Positions 32,931-44,152 of a DNA stretch of 64,000 bases are shown here, one piece after another. Position 1 is the first letter of the stretch. Every line of letters begins with the position of its first letter. The position numbers and the translations under genes were made by a program. The notes below the pieces were generated by a model. That model saw only the letters and a list, made by a program, of their open reading frames with translations. It did no database searches and had not been told where the DNA came from. This DNA is from Adenophora triphylla var. japonica (lineage: Eukaryota; Streptophyta; Magnoliopsida; Asterales; Campanulaceae): assembly GCA_022495995.1 (NCBI GenBank), contig JAFEMH010000075.1, positions 596,001 to 660,000 of the forward strand, read 5' to 3'.

Positions 32931-33575
32931 CTAGTTTTCTATCTGAAGCTGCTTGTGACACTTTAAGGGATTGTCCCTGTGGGTCTTTTGAGCTTGGTTT
33001 TCGTCCCAGGGATGGTTCTCTTGAGCGGCTAGTTCCATGAGGGCTTTCCTTGCGAGAGCCAAACATTCTCCGTAGGTGCGCGCCGCCTGACTAGTGTCTA
33101 GAACTGTAATCACATCCAAATCGCCGAATGGTGGAAATACTTGGATTATATTGACAAAGGAAGTCGGGCTGGGACATTCCATGCTCCCTTCCTTGATCTC
33201 GGTTACCAAGAAGTTCGCCCATATCTTCTTGATTGAACACACGGGGGTGTTGAACTCTCCGATGTTGACAGTCTCGTGATCCCGCTGGATCTCCAAGTCT
33301 ATCAGAGCTAGCAATTTTCTGGCAAGATGTCTGAATCCGTGGCCGTGACGACTGGGAGCAGAATCGAACTGGAGCATGTTGATGCTGAGGTGGTCATTTC
33401 CGACGTCGGAAGCTGACTCTGTCTTGCGGGGAAGACCTTTGCAGATGTTTTCAGGGTGGCTACTAGAAGCATTCCCGGGGTTGATCTGACTTGTAGCAGG
33501 GTGAGGAGCTTTGTCTCCTTTGATGTTGCCCTTGGCCTTGGCGACGCTTGTGGCTTTAAGCTTGACTGACGGCAC
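32931..33575 (-). CDS. R5 spacer reading frame between protease and RT (fragment)
   Basis: 214 codons. Not a known enzyme. The stretch FVNIIQVFPPFGDLDVITV resembles DFISIIQANPPFGYTNKVVV of R3 (14647-15441) and a similar stretch in the protease frame (LVSILQAN), so it is a module that recurs in this part of Tat polyproteins. It ends at the R4 insertion. May be part of a longer gag-pol frame rather than a gene. Confidence 0.45.
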   Translation of the reverse strand: MPSVKLKATSVAKAKGNIKGDKAPHPATSQINPGNASSSHPENICKGLPRKTESASDVGNDHLSINMLQFDSAPSRHGHGFRHLARKLLALIDLEIQRDHETVNIGEFNTPVCSIKKIWANFLVTEIKEGSMECPSPTSFVNIIQVFPPFGDLDVITVLDTSQAARTYGECLALARKALMELAAQENHPWDENQAQKTHRDNPLKCHKQLQIEN

Positions 33576-33729
33576 GGGCCGGTTGCCGCTGGGGCTGGTA
33601 GTCAGAAGTGATAAGGAGCTCTGAGCTCGGTCACTCGATCAGGTTCTTTGCAGAATCTGATAATAAGGATCGGATCCTTGGTATCATCGGGATATCTGGA
33701 ATAGATGATGTTGACAAAGTCGTCGTCAG

Positions 33730-34908
33730 TCACTCGATCAGAGGGGTTCTTTTTCGTGTCAACCAGTTGCTTCCAATTGTCAGATAGCTGCCTGTACTGT
33801 ACTGAACATTGAGCTTGACAATTTCCATGGTATTGGAGCCCTGGTCGTAGGTGACCTGATCGGAACGGGTGTCGTCCTCGAAACTGAGCATGTGAATGTA
33901 GGGATCTGCCCGCGGGTCTGCCGCGTCCTCAACTCCAGAGAGTCCTGATTCGTCGCCGTCTGACGGCTCAACCCAGATGTTAGGATGCCTCGCGTCCTGC
34001 TGCGCTGCTAGAGCTGCTAGGAAAACATCATGCCCTTCGCTGGAGAAGAGGGGTTCAGCGGGCAATTCCTCGTGGAGGACATCCCATACGACCTCCATGC
34101 ATTCAAGACGAGTATGACGGTGCTTGTTGACCTTTATCGCGAAAATCTCTTCGCCTGGCGGGGCCAGAGAGTTGGCTTGAAGAATGCTGACAAGTCTCCG
34201 ATTGGAGACAGGGGGTTTATGCGCCCGTATCATGGCGATGCTCAGTGTTTCTTTCCAGTCTGCCTTCAAATGTTGGAAACGACAGTTGAACTTGATGTAT
34301 CGAACTGCTTCAGGGTCTGCCTGCTCGAGTACGTTGACGTAGTTAGCATCTCCGGACTCTGAGGGATTCTGATGAGATTTGCCCTGGTAGTCCCTTGGTT
34401 GATTTGAAGGAGGCAGCCCCGATGCCTGGCTGCGGGCACGCTTGGCTGTTGTCTCAGCTTCTTTTCCTATGAGGAAATTGTCCCCTCTGATGACTTCAAG
34501 ATATCTAAGACGGTTGATGAACTTGACGCACTGATGGAGAGTGGAGGCTATAGCTTTCATGTGATGTAGCCAAGGGCGTCCCAACAGAGCTGTGAATTCG
34601 GACGGAATGTCTATCACGTGGAATTTTACTGGCACCATTTGGGTTTTGAACCAGAGCTCCAGAGTCACCATCCCCAGGATGGGACGAGACGTGCTGTCGT
34701 AGGCTTTTATAGTCCGCGTTGACGGAATCAGGTGGCTTTCGTTGATGCGTAGGGCTCGCATCATGCTGAGAGGGAGGACATTAACGGCTGATCCGTTGTC
34801 TACCAATACTCCGAGGAGAGATATGGTGTTGAGCTTGAGAGTGATGTACAGAGCTTCATTGTGCCTTGATGCATCTCTCGGCAGGTCTTCGTCACAGAAC
34901 GTAATCAT
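33730..34908 (-). pseudogene. R5 retropepsin-like aspartic protease region
   Basis: 392 open codons. The protease active site reads VLVDNGSAVNVLP (about residues 33-45), with D-N-G-S in place of the usual D-T/S-G as is common in plant Ty3/gypsy elements; TALLGRPWLHHMKAI follows as the second conserved motif. Downstream of the protease is a Ser- and Asp-rich region of unknown role. It processes the gag-pol precursor in the family. The frame joins neither gag (35270) nor the next frame without a shift, so the polyprotein is broken. No methionine start is needed in an intact element. Confidence 0.8.
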
Positions 34909-35269
34909 ACTTCCATACAGTTGGGAATCGTAGATCTGGTCTCTATCCGGAGAAGGAGAGTCATCAAGCCAACTGTTTCCTGTCTTCCTCTTGTGAGGTA
35001 AAGCCTTTTGCTAGAGCCTCAGGATTGTGTTGAGGCTGTTTGTGGCGGTTGCCGCCCTTGGTTAGCACGTTGATCGAGTGCGAGTGCCAAGCTGACTTTG
35101 ATCTTCCTTTGCCGGTCCATGCTCGGAAGCTGGATAAATTGAACCTTGGCTGACCCCGCGGGGGGTTAGGCTTCTGACTGGCAGTAAGATTACCAAGATC
35201 TGAGGTATTCCGGAGCCCTGAGGCCTGAACTCTGGTGTCAGAAGGACTTTACGACTTTCCCACCCATGT

Positions 35270-37225
35270 CTACTCTAAAGCTGTATGGCCTGGAGGAAGG
35301 GAGGACTGGCTGGAGTAGAGTACGTAGTAGTCGAACCACTCGGATGGCTCTCCGAGTGTACCCACACTGGTGTCTCTAGCTTCGTATCTTTCTCTCAGTT
35401 TCTGTTGGAAGGACTTCTTCCTCTGTTTTCTCGGAGGATTGCTCCTGACCATGTCTTGGGACTCGTACTCCAGGCAGGCGGAGCAGTCACAAACATCGTA
35501 GCTGATGTGGACATTCGATAAGGACCCGGCTGGAAGAGGCAGAGGAACTGGCTCTGTGGCAATCTTCTTGGGCACCCACTCAATAGCATTCACAGTGTTG
35601 TTGTTCGGAAAGGGGTTTCCGACTGTATTAGGCCCACGGGGGCACTCTAACTTTCCTACCTCTATCAAATTCTGAATTTCGTACCGTAACCCCATGCAGT
35701 TGTCGGTGGTATGGCCTTGATACTGATGGAAGGCGTAGTACTTGCTTTTGTCAGCATTGACTATGGGATTCTTGGGTTTGTAATTTGCAACGGGTTTAAG
35801 GAGACCTTCCTTGATTAACCCTTCCAGCATCTTGCTCAGCGGCATGTCCAACTTGTCGAAGTGTACGGAAGGCTGCTTCAAAGTGGAGTTGTTGCTTTGT
35901 GGGACTGGGTTTCTGTTACCCGACTGCTGTTCCTGATGGATGTAGTTGACAGACGTATCTTTCCCTTTGCCAAGGGCCGGTGCGGGATTGAATGCAATTG
36001 CTGATCGGTATCTGTATGGCTGTGCAGTAGCCAACTTTTCCTTGAGATCCTTCTCGAACTGTGAGCCGGCATTGACCATGGCCCGGAGATCTGGGAAGAA
36101 ATGATGACTGATGAGAGTTCTGATGGACGGTCTTAAGCAGGACTTGAAGATCCGCATCTATTCATCCTTGGAGAGTGGCTCCATGATCTCGGAGAGTTTC
36201 AAACTCCACCTCTTGTAGAATTCTCCGACGCTTTCATCTATTTTCTGCTCAGTGGTAATTAAGTCCTCACGACTTGTTTCCTACTCTAGATTGGATCTGT
36301 ACCGTTCCAGGAAGATGTTACTGATCTGATCCCAGGTGTGGTGATCCGCAGGCTTGACCCTTAGGAACCATCGTAATGCAGAACATTTGAGCGTATGCTG
36401 GAAGTGGTCGACCATTTGCTGGAGGGTTGCTCCTTTCGCTCTCATGCCGAGAACGTATGTGTCGACATGCATTTGAGGACATTCGGTTCCGTCGAATCGG
36501 TCCATCTCCGGCATTCTGAACTTGGCAGGGAGAGGCGTGACCATTCCCGGATCTGTGGATTTGAGCATTTCCTGCTTTGAGCTGCTCATGGTGGCTTTCA
36601 GGTCTTTTATCTGTTCGACCATCCAGGCTAAGGTTGGGTCCAGGGTGGACTGTGAGGCTCGACGCCGGGTGCTACCATGTGGGCGGTAGTGATTGGAGGT
36701 GGAAGGCTTGATATATGTGGATATATGGGGGCCTTTTCTGAACTGTATCGGGGTTTGTCCCCGGTGTTTTGGGATTCGTGTATAGGCAACGGGATGAACC
36801 CGGGAGGGTATTGAAGGAGATTGGCATCTGTTTGAGATGGTCCAGCGGTGCGCTGGTGGTATTGAGTGATGGGAGTAGCAGTGGCTTGGCCATATATAAT
36901 GGGGTTGCCCTGAGAGGTGGCAACGTGAAGCCTAGGTCCGCTGTTTCCTTGGTTCGAAGGCATCCCGTAAGTTTGCGGGGGAGGAACCTGGTTGAAGGTT
37001 TGAGGAACTGGCTTCGGGGAATCGTCTTCCTCGACTAGGACAAAAGTACCGTCTGACTGGGGGATAGCTGTTATACCTCGCTCATTCAGAAGCTGTACCA
37101 CGAAACTCTGCTGATCTTCTTTCTGCCTCTTGTGAACCTCACAAGCCCTGATGGCTTCTTCCAAAGTCATATCTGTTACCGGTGGCGGGGGTCCTTCCCC
37201 GTCACGATTTCTCGGTGAGCTAGAC
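35270..37225 (-). pseudogene. gag: R5 gag, broken
   Basis: Likely start ATG at 37225 (MSSSPRNRDG), after a splice-acceptor-like CCCTGCAG (37343 down to 37338). Order: N-terminal helix (MTLEEAIRACEVHKRQKEDQ), Pro/Gln-rich linker, capsid-type Retrotrans_gag domain (FRMPEMDRFDGTECPQMHV, SALRWFLRV), a zinc-knuckle variant (KYYAFHQYQGHTTDNC) and the YDVCDCSACLEYE motif. Breaks: a frameshift near 36630-36660, TAG at about 36275 and TAG at about 36158, and a further frameshift before the protease. R7 has a copy of the N-terminus (40668-41150) and R6 a related gag. Confidence 0.8.
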
Positions 37226-38522
37226 ATGTCGGATATTCTGGCTGAGGGAACTGAGGAAACCGAAGAACTGTCTGACGCTGCCGTAACTGTAATTCTGGCG
37301 AGGCGCTGACCCGGAAATCTGAAACACTTTCTGCTCGCTGCAGGGAACAAAAGGCAGGGTTTAGGCTTCGGAAAAGGGTATTTGGCTCAAGGTTTCGGGC
37401 TTGTGCAATATGCAGTTACCGATTAATGTTTACTTAAAACGCGATTTTTCAAAGTCCTAATCGGTTGGAAAAGAGCGTGTCTTCTTTTTCGCAACTAACC
37501 CTAGAACTCTAATCAGTGGATCTCGTCACTACGCTTATAAGCCCCTCGTTTCCAATTTTAGATCATCTTTCTCAGGACGGACTATCCCGAGGGAGGTCCT
37601 ATAAGGCAAGCGAGTTCCACCGACAAAGGAAAAAGTGAACTTAAGGCTAGCTGATCACGCAAACTTCCAACGTATGTGACGCACGGGCCACAGTCGAAGT
37701 CAACGTCCTTAAGTTAAGGCGGAGATCGTGCCAAAATTTCGGCATGACCTCTCCTGACTCGCTTGCGCGAGGGACCTTAGCTTTTGGCGTTGGCCAAGTT
37801 GTGGTTGGCACGGTGCATACGGTGAGGGTTTGGTGACACGGTGTCACATTGAACATTTGGGTATATTTTTCGGCAGAGCTCCGGGCCAAAGTCAAGGCTG
37901 AAAAGCTCAAGACTTAGGGTCGGGAACGACCTTCGATCTCAATCTCTCGAGCTTGACTCGTGGCGTAACCCGGCGTAAAAACATACACTTAGGCTTTATG
38001 ACACGTACTAAGCCAAAAACCAACCGGGGTCTTGGATGAAGTGTGACACAAAGAGTGCATGGCTTACACGGGCTAGGATGGGCTGTTTGGGACGACCCCG
38101 TGCGCCCTCGAAAGGTGTCTGGCAGACCAACCGAGGTGCAACTGAACAGTCATCCCGGGTTACGGGTCATAGTGTGCAGTGTACCGAGGCAGCAAGTGTA
38201 CGTGAAGTGCGGTGTACCGAGGCAGCAAGTGCGAGTAGTGTGCGGTCACTAAAATTCTTTTTCTGAGTAAAACAGAGATTTTTCAGAATGTGTCTTAAAG
38301 AATTTTGATGCGCAATTCAAAAGATAGCATTAAAATCAAACATGAATGGGGATGCACAAACATGGTATGATTTTGAAAAGACGACAATGTAATGCCTTTG
38401 AAAAAAAACCATTCAAGGTTTAAAGTAACACACGCACACGAAAACGAGGAAGGGTAAACAAAAGTTTGACCCACGGATGGCTTTTTTGAAAACATCGGCA
38501 GTTTTGAAAAAAGTATCCAAAG
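37226..38522 (-). other. R5 leader
   Basis: Non-coding, matched closely by R7 53176-54245. Palindrome GTGACACGGTGTCAC at 37833-37847. Two copies of GTACCGAGGCAGCAAGTG lie at 38179-38236. Purpose unknown; leader palindromes can serve RNA dimerisation or packaging. Confidence 0.7.
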
Positions 38523-38540
38523 TCCCCAGCGGAGTCGCCA
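38523..38540 (-). other. R5 primer binding site
   Basis: TGGCGACTCCGCTGGGGA on the - strand, two bases inside the LTR. It fits the start of minus-strand synthesis from a tRNA. Confidence 0.9.
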
Positions 38541-38542
38541 AC

Positions 38543-40667
38543 TGAAATTACCCGGATTTTGCGCGAGGCGAAAGCGGTTGTCTTTCGCGGAGGGTTGGTG
38601 TCTGAAACCTCGCTTTTCGGGAAGGAAGAGGAGTCGCCACGTGGTTTTTGTATTCTGAGCCCAAACGTTGAGAAACGGTTATTGATTGAAAAAGGTGTCA
38701 TTTTTATTGGTAGCAAAAACTTAGGAAAAGGCTTTGAAAACGGGGTGTCATTTTTATTGGTAGCAAAAACGAGTAAAAACCCTTTTTAGTACCAAAGATT
38801 GTTAGGTTCGGAGGTCACGTTATGTTTTGGGAAGAGTATTACGAGATCACCCGAAACGCCTCATATGACGAGTCTTTCTACCTTTCTCGAAATCGTGTGC
38901 GTGTGTGTGTGTGTTTGGTTTGCATTTTGAAATGGGGGCTTGAATGACAAGCTTAATCTTGGTTTGAATGTCAAACGTTGATTAGGTGATCTTGTTTGAA
39001 AAGACGAGCGTTTGAATGACAAACGTCGGTTTTGCAGTTTTAGGAAAAGTGGCGCGAATGCTGATTTTAACTGTTTATCTTAAGTGTCAAATGTTGACTT
39101 TTAAGAAAAGAGCGTTTGAATGTCAAACGTCGGATTTTGAGTTTGAAGATGAGCGCTTGGATGCCAAACGTCATCTAGCGCGTTTTGAAAGAGAGTTCGA
39201 ATGTCGAACTCCGGTTTTGAACCAGGCATGTCATTGTTAACAATTTTACGAGAAAAACGTATTAAATGATTTTTGAATGTCAAAAGTCGGCTTTTAAGTT
39301 TGAAGATGAGCGTTTGGATGCCAAGCGTCATTTCGCGCATTTTGAAAGAGAGTTCGAAGGTCAAACTCCGGTTTTGAACCGGGCATTACATTGTTAGCAT
39401 TTTTACGGGAAAAAGGCATTAAATGATATGCGATAAACGAATCGGGTTGCGACTCGGGCTTTGAAAAGTAAATACTATCACGATCCAAACGGGTCAGACT
39501 TTGTAAATGACAGTATTTAAATGCGGTATTGACGGATCAAACGGTCCGGAATTTGTAAAGGACGATCGACGAGCCAAACGGCTTGGAGTTGTAAAGTTGC
39601 ATAAAAGTAAATGACGTTCGACGGATCAAACGGTCCTGAATTGTAAATGATAGAAATTTAAATGACGATCGACGGATCAAACGATCCGGAATTGGTAAAT
39701 GGCATAAAAGTAAACAAAACGGGGTCGGAACGCCGTTTTAACCCGAGATTACTTCTCTTACGAGAAGAGAAGAGGATTTAGGGGCTAAAACGTATCGGAC
39801 CACGTTAGACGGAGGCGTCTACATTTCAAATGTGTCATCCGAAATGGTTGTAGCGACTGGCACGTAAATCGAGACGGAACGAGAGTTTTAGAGAGAGAGG
39901 GAGCTACCTATGGCTAGGGTCGGCTCCTTTGGCTCGGGGGCGTATACGGGATACGAAAGTGTGTTTGGAACGGTGTTTTGAGGTGGTAGGGGTCGTATTT
40001 GATCGAAATATGGAGTTTTCACGCAAAACGAGGTAAAACCGGGGCTCGAGGGGAGTGGAACTCAGTTTAGGCCGTGGGGTTTTGGTGAAAGGGGTGATTT
40101 TTTGTTGTTGTAAATGGCTTTGACAGCTTCTGTATTTATAGGTGAAAATTCAGCATGAGTCCGGATGGACTGAACCTGAAATCCAGGGGGTTTTGTGAAA
40201 CTTTGGAAATTGGAGGGGCTTGCAGGCAATTCCTGATTTCCTGCAAATGAGTCCGGCCGGACTGAGACTGCATACCAGGGGTATTTTTTTCTTTTCACTC
40301 TGAATTTGATTGAAAGGTGACTAGAGGGCTGTGGCATGCAAGCCACGTGTCCCATGACTCACCAGCCTCGTGGGAGTTCGTGCCACTATTCCCGGTTTTG
40401 TCCGTTTTTAAAATAACAGTCCGAAAAATGTCCGAAATGTCCCCGAAAAGTGCCGGAAAGTGCGTTTTTTCAGGGAAAGCCATACTTTTACGTGCGACAA
40501 CGTGTGTTGAGTACGCTTCGACGTTGGGATGCTCGGGGCAGTCCCGGGACGTCTCGTTGGCTTGGCAACGGGGAGCTTGACGGGTTCCGGTTAACCTGGA
40601 GCGGGCCAGTTAAAGGATTTCGGTTAACTTTTAACGGATTTTGACGATCCGGATTTGGGTACTTATA
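38543..40667 (-). repeat. R5 5' LTR (about 2125 bp)
   Basis: On the + strand it starts TGAAATTACCCGG and ends GGGTACTTATA; the expected final CA is mutated to TA. It includes two copies of a repeat of about 160 bp around GAGCGTTTGAATGTCAAACG (39110-39410), a series of about 60-bp units around GACGGATCAAACGGTCCGGAA (39480-39710), and the half primer site (38630-38641). Confidence 0.75.
40129..40263 (-). promoter_or_regulatory. R5 LTR promoter: TATA box and two palindromes
   Basis: TATTTATAG at about 40134-40142 (TATA on the - strand), then AGTCCGGATGGACT (40158-40171) and AGTCCGGCCGGACT (40250-40263) upstream. The spacing is 92 bp, longer than in other families. Confidence 0.6.
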
Positions 40668-41218
40668 GCTGGTTGTACTGAGTGATGGAAGTAGTACTGC
40701 CTTGGCCATATATGACAGGGTTGCCTTGAGAGGTGGCAACATGAAGCCTTGGTCGGCTGTTTCCTTGGTTCGAAGGCATCCCGTAAGTTGGCGGGGGAGG
40801 AACCTGGTTGAAAGTTTGAGGAGCTGGTTTCGGGGAATCGTTGTCCTCGATTAGGATGAAAGTACCATCTGACTAGGGGATAGCTGCTATACCTCGCTCA
40901 TTCAGAAGCTGTACCACGAAATTCTGCTGATCTTCTTTCTACCTCTTGTGAACCTCACAAACTCGAATGGCTTCTTCCAATGTCATATCTGTTACCGGTG
41001 GCTGGGATCCGTCCCTGTCACGATTTCTCGGTGAGCTTGACATGTCGGATATTCTGGCTGAGGGAACTGAGGGTACCATAGAAGTGTCTGACGTTGTCGT
41101 AACTGTGACTCTGGCGAGGCGCTGACCCGGAATTCTGAATCACTTTCTGCTCGCTGCAGTGAACGAAAGGCAGGGTTTAGGCTTCGGAAAGGGTATTTGG
41201 CTCAGGGTTTCGGGCTAG
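40668..41218 (-). pseudogene. R7 gag N-terminus
   Basis: Aligns with the start of R5 gag: MSSSPRNRDG near 41045, TDMTLEEAIR, then a Pro-rich linker up to the R5 insertion. In-frame stops replace sense codons near 40940 and 40876. The splice-acceptor-like CTGCAG (41154-41159) is kept. R6 inserted just upstream, so the leader continues at 53176. Confidence 0.75.
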
Positions 41219-41480
41219 TGTAAGTACGCCAATCCAATTTGAAACCTTTCCAGATGCATTTTAATGTAATAAAATTGCATTAAGGGGCATTTTGTTAAAT
41301 TCCCGGTCTATTCCGAGACTTCCGGAAACATTCCATAAGTTTCTCGCGAAGGAAGTACTTTTTTGTACTTTTCTCATGCCAAGGGACCTAAAGGGAATAA
41401 ATCTGTTTTGGACTTTTCGAGTATTATCCCAGAATATTCCAGAACCAGATATGGCGCCAAAAACGGTTGGTGACACTTCC

Positions 41481-41563
41481 TATCACGCGACAACTCGAAG
41501 CCTTGGAAAGTGGTTACAGAGTGCCATACGACACAAGGTGACCAGGATCAGCAGCTATAAATA
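41481..41563 (+). promoter_or_regulatory. R6 LTR promoter: palindrome pair and TATA box
   Basis: TATCACGCGACA (41481-41492) and TGCCATACGACA (41522-41533), 41 bp apart, then TATAAATA (41556-41563). In the 3' LTR both palindromes are better preserved (TGTCACGCGACA 51823-51834, TGTCGTGCGACA 51864-51875). Confidence 0.7.
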
Positions 41564-42187
41564 ATACCCTCCCCCTCTCAGAAATGGATCCCAATTTCCA
41601 CTCCCTAACGTCACTCTGCAGAAATCACTCCAGAACCTCTCTCTCCCCTCCTCCCACACAAAAAACCAACCAATTTCCCTCCAATTCCTTCATCCCTCAT
41701 ACATCTCCTACCCAATTACCTCCATACTTCATAAACACCTTAGAAATCTCAATCCAGCACTCCACCTATATCTAGATCTCCACTCCAGCATCTGAATGAA
41801 GACTCCTGCACCTAACTTGGTGTGGAAGTTGAGGACTACAAGGGTAACGATTCCTTCCATCTCTCTCTCTCTCATCTACTTGTTTCATTGCAATTCCTTC
41901 CCCTCCACTTGATAATCAGGCTCCATCCGCCTCTGATTATCAAGTGGCAACTGCCATCTCTCTATTTAAATTGTTTTTACTTGATCCAATTGCATGTTCA
42001 TGATGTGATTTACTTGTAATTGTAATTTGGAGGTTAAGGGAGTGTGGATCTCCCATATCCACACTCCTTTGGTTGATTTGTCTTTGATTCGTGTTGTTCT
42101 GATTGGCCTTGGTATAATTGATTGATCTGGTTTGGTATCTATTGAATCTGTCTCTCAGTTGTAAGGCTCCTGCAGATGGTCAACATG

Positions 42188-42458
42188 TGTCACACGACAC
42201 AATTGGACATAAGAAGTCCTGTGTCACGCGACACATTGTGCCCATCTGCAGGGATCATCTTTCAGTTGTAAGCTGTGTTATCTAGTTTTTTTTGTCACTC
42301 AGTTGGGGTGACTATGCTGTTTTAATGTTCAAATCTAGTTTGTAATTTTGCTTTGTGTTCATTGGGCTTGCTATAATCTTGGTGTTGTAAGTCTCTGCAA
42401 GGTGACCATTGGTGTCATGCGACACAATTGGACATGAGGAGTCCAGTGTCACGCGACA
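42188..42458. promoter_or_regulatory. Two palindrome pairs in the transcribed part of the R6 5' LTR
   Basis: TGTCACACGACA/TGTCACGCGACA at 42188 and 42222, and TGTCATGCGACA/TGTCACGCGACA at 42413 and 42447. Both pairs start 34 bp apart, and both have TTGGACAT between them. Confidence 0.65.
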
Positions 42459-42833
42459 AAAGTGGCCCTTTGCAGAAGACTTGGTTTCAGTTGTAATCTT
42501 TTCTCCTTGCTGTAATGGGATGTGGCCTCCCTGATCAATTGGTCTACAAGTTGTAATAATCTCATTCATTTAATAAAATCCATGTTTTATCGCACTTGTC
42601 TATTATCATTGTTTACACATGTTTTGACTTATTTGGATGTCTAATTAGAAAGACTCGCCTACGGACGAGGCGTGTTGGGTGAACTCTCAGTTCTTCCCAA
42701 CACGTAACCTGACCCCCGGACCCATTTCTCTTTCAAAAGGTTTTTCAAAGTGTACCTTTAAACATGGCGTGGCGACTCCTAACTTTTTCATTTGAAAACC
42801 AAAATTTTTATTTTCGGGCGAGCGCACATTCAG

Positions 42834-42851
42834 TGGCGACTCTGCTGGGGA
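42834..42851 (+). other. R6 primer binding site
   Basis: TGGCGACTCTGCTGGGGA, one base inside the 5' LTR. Confidence 0.9.
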
Positions 42852-44152
42852 CACACTTTTGAAAACCTGTTTTTCAAAGCTAAGAGGGTCATGCTTTCGT
42901 TCACTTAGACATCCAATGTATTCATCTTATGTGCATCCTTGATGATCTTGTGCGGTACATGCATTTTTATGAGATTTTACAACTTGTGTGCCTTTTGTTT
43001 GCTTCTTGTGGCTATGTTGTTGTGCTTTGTTGTGTTGCTTTGTTCCTTGCCAAGGAGAGTCAAGGGCTGATTTCAGTTTTGCAGGATACTGGTTCAATGA
43101 CTGTCCTGGTCGTGCGACAGCTTGGTTCTTTGCTGTCGTCACGCGACAGGAATGGTCACTGAACATGTTCCAAGTGCTGGTTTGAGGGCAGTCCTAGAAT
43201 CAAGATTGCTCAGTTGATTTTTTACCCATTGTTCCCTGTGAGAGTGTGTGTGTTTTTTTTCTTTTTCTTTTAAAAATAAAAAATAATAAAAATAAATAAA
43301 TTTGTTTTTCATAAATAAAAGAATATAGTCATCTGCACACTACACCATATAGATTTAGAACCCTCGGGTGCGATTGATGGCATCGCGGATGGTGATAATA
43401 TTCGCCTACGCTTGAGCACCTAATGTCAAACCCATCCTCCTAGTGCGTTATAGGTGGCGCCACACTTAAACCTTACCCACGGTTGGTTTTTGATACAACG
43501 TTTTAATCACACCAAAATGAATTGCTTTTTTGAAATTTACAATAGGTCCTTATACCTTCCCCAAAACCTTGCACCTTGTGGGCTTGTTGCCAATGCAACA
43601 TGGTTTCACGTAGGGACATGTCACTCCCGTGGCGTGTCCTAAACGAGAGATCATGCCGCATTGTCACCGTGCACCGACGAGAGGTCATGCCGGATTTTTC
43701 TTGGAAATTCTCCGAGAATACCCGTTATGCTGCCCAAATTTCCCCGGAAATCTGGATCACTCGTCCGTCTCACATCGTGTTAGGTCTTGTTTAGGTATCA
43801 TTATCTATTATTAATTTCAAATAAAAAGCATTTAGTGTGATTTGAATATTGCGTCCCTAGGCTTCCCCAAGGTGTAGTTTGCGTAAATAAAGGCTTCTCC
43901 TTTCCCAACCGTACTTAGGATTTAAAATACTGATTTATACTTGAAGATAAATAAATTGTTTGCGCGAGTCTGTCCCTCTCTTCCTTTCCCTCTCCCGTAT
44001 TTCCTCAAAGTCTTCTTCCTCCACTACCTTATAAACCATATCTACCCTCTGTAGGGGTGACAAGTTGGGTGCATGCCTTGATATCCGGTGTTCATTGGGT
44101 TCCTGTCTCCCAAGCAATTCTCGCGAAGCTCTCATCTGTTCTGCTATTCGGG
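42852..44152 (+). other. R6 leader
   Basis: Non-coding. A palindrome pair GGTCGTGCGACA (43108-43119) and CGTCACGCGACA (43137-43148), 29 bp apart; an A/T-rich stretch at 43245-43320. Short frames at 42929-43185 and 43454-43814 have no support. Confidence 0.6.

Larger units (their letters stand above)
32890..40667 (-). mobile_element. R5: Tat-type LTR retrotransposon, 5' part
   Basis: 5' LTR 38543-40667, primer site 38523-38540, leader, gag (37225 down to about 35270), protease frame (34908-33730) and a spacer frame (33575-32931). R4 interrupts it before RT; the rest is left of the window. Its LTR ends in a gag gene of a sister element (R7), so R5 is an insertion in R7. Several stops and frameshifts make it inactive. 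Confidence 0.8.
41219..42832 (+). repeat. R6 5' LTR
   Basis: TATA 41556-41563; palindrome pairs at 41481-41533, 42188-42233 and 42413-42458; half primer site 42768-42779. A splice-donor-like GGGTAACG lies at 41841-41848. Frames of 60-90 codons inside (41292-42019) recur in the 3' LTR and are not genes. Confidence 0.95.

Noticed and set aside
35270..41218. R5 and R7 as a single element with a duplicated gag
   Set aside because: A complete 5' LTR with primer site lies between the two gag copies, so they belong to two elements.
41292..42019. Small frames in the R6 LTR, repeated at 51634-52362
   Set aside because: Present only as LTR copies, with no start context or domain.
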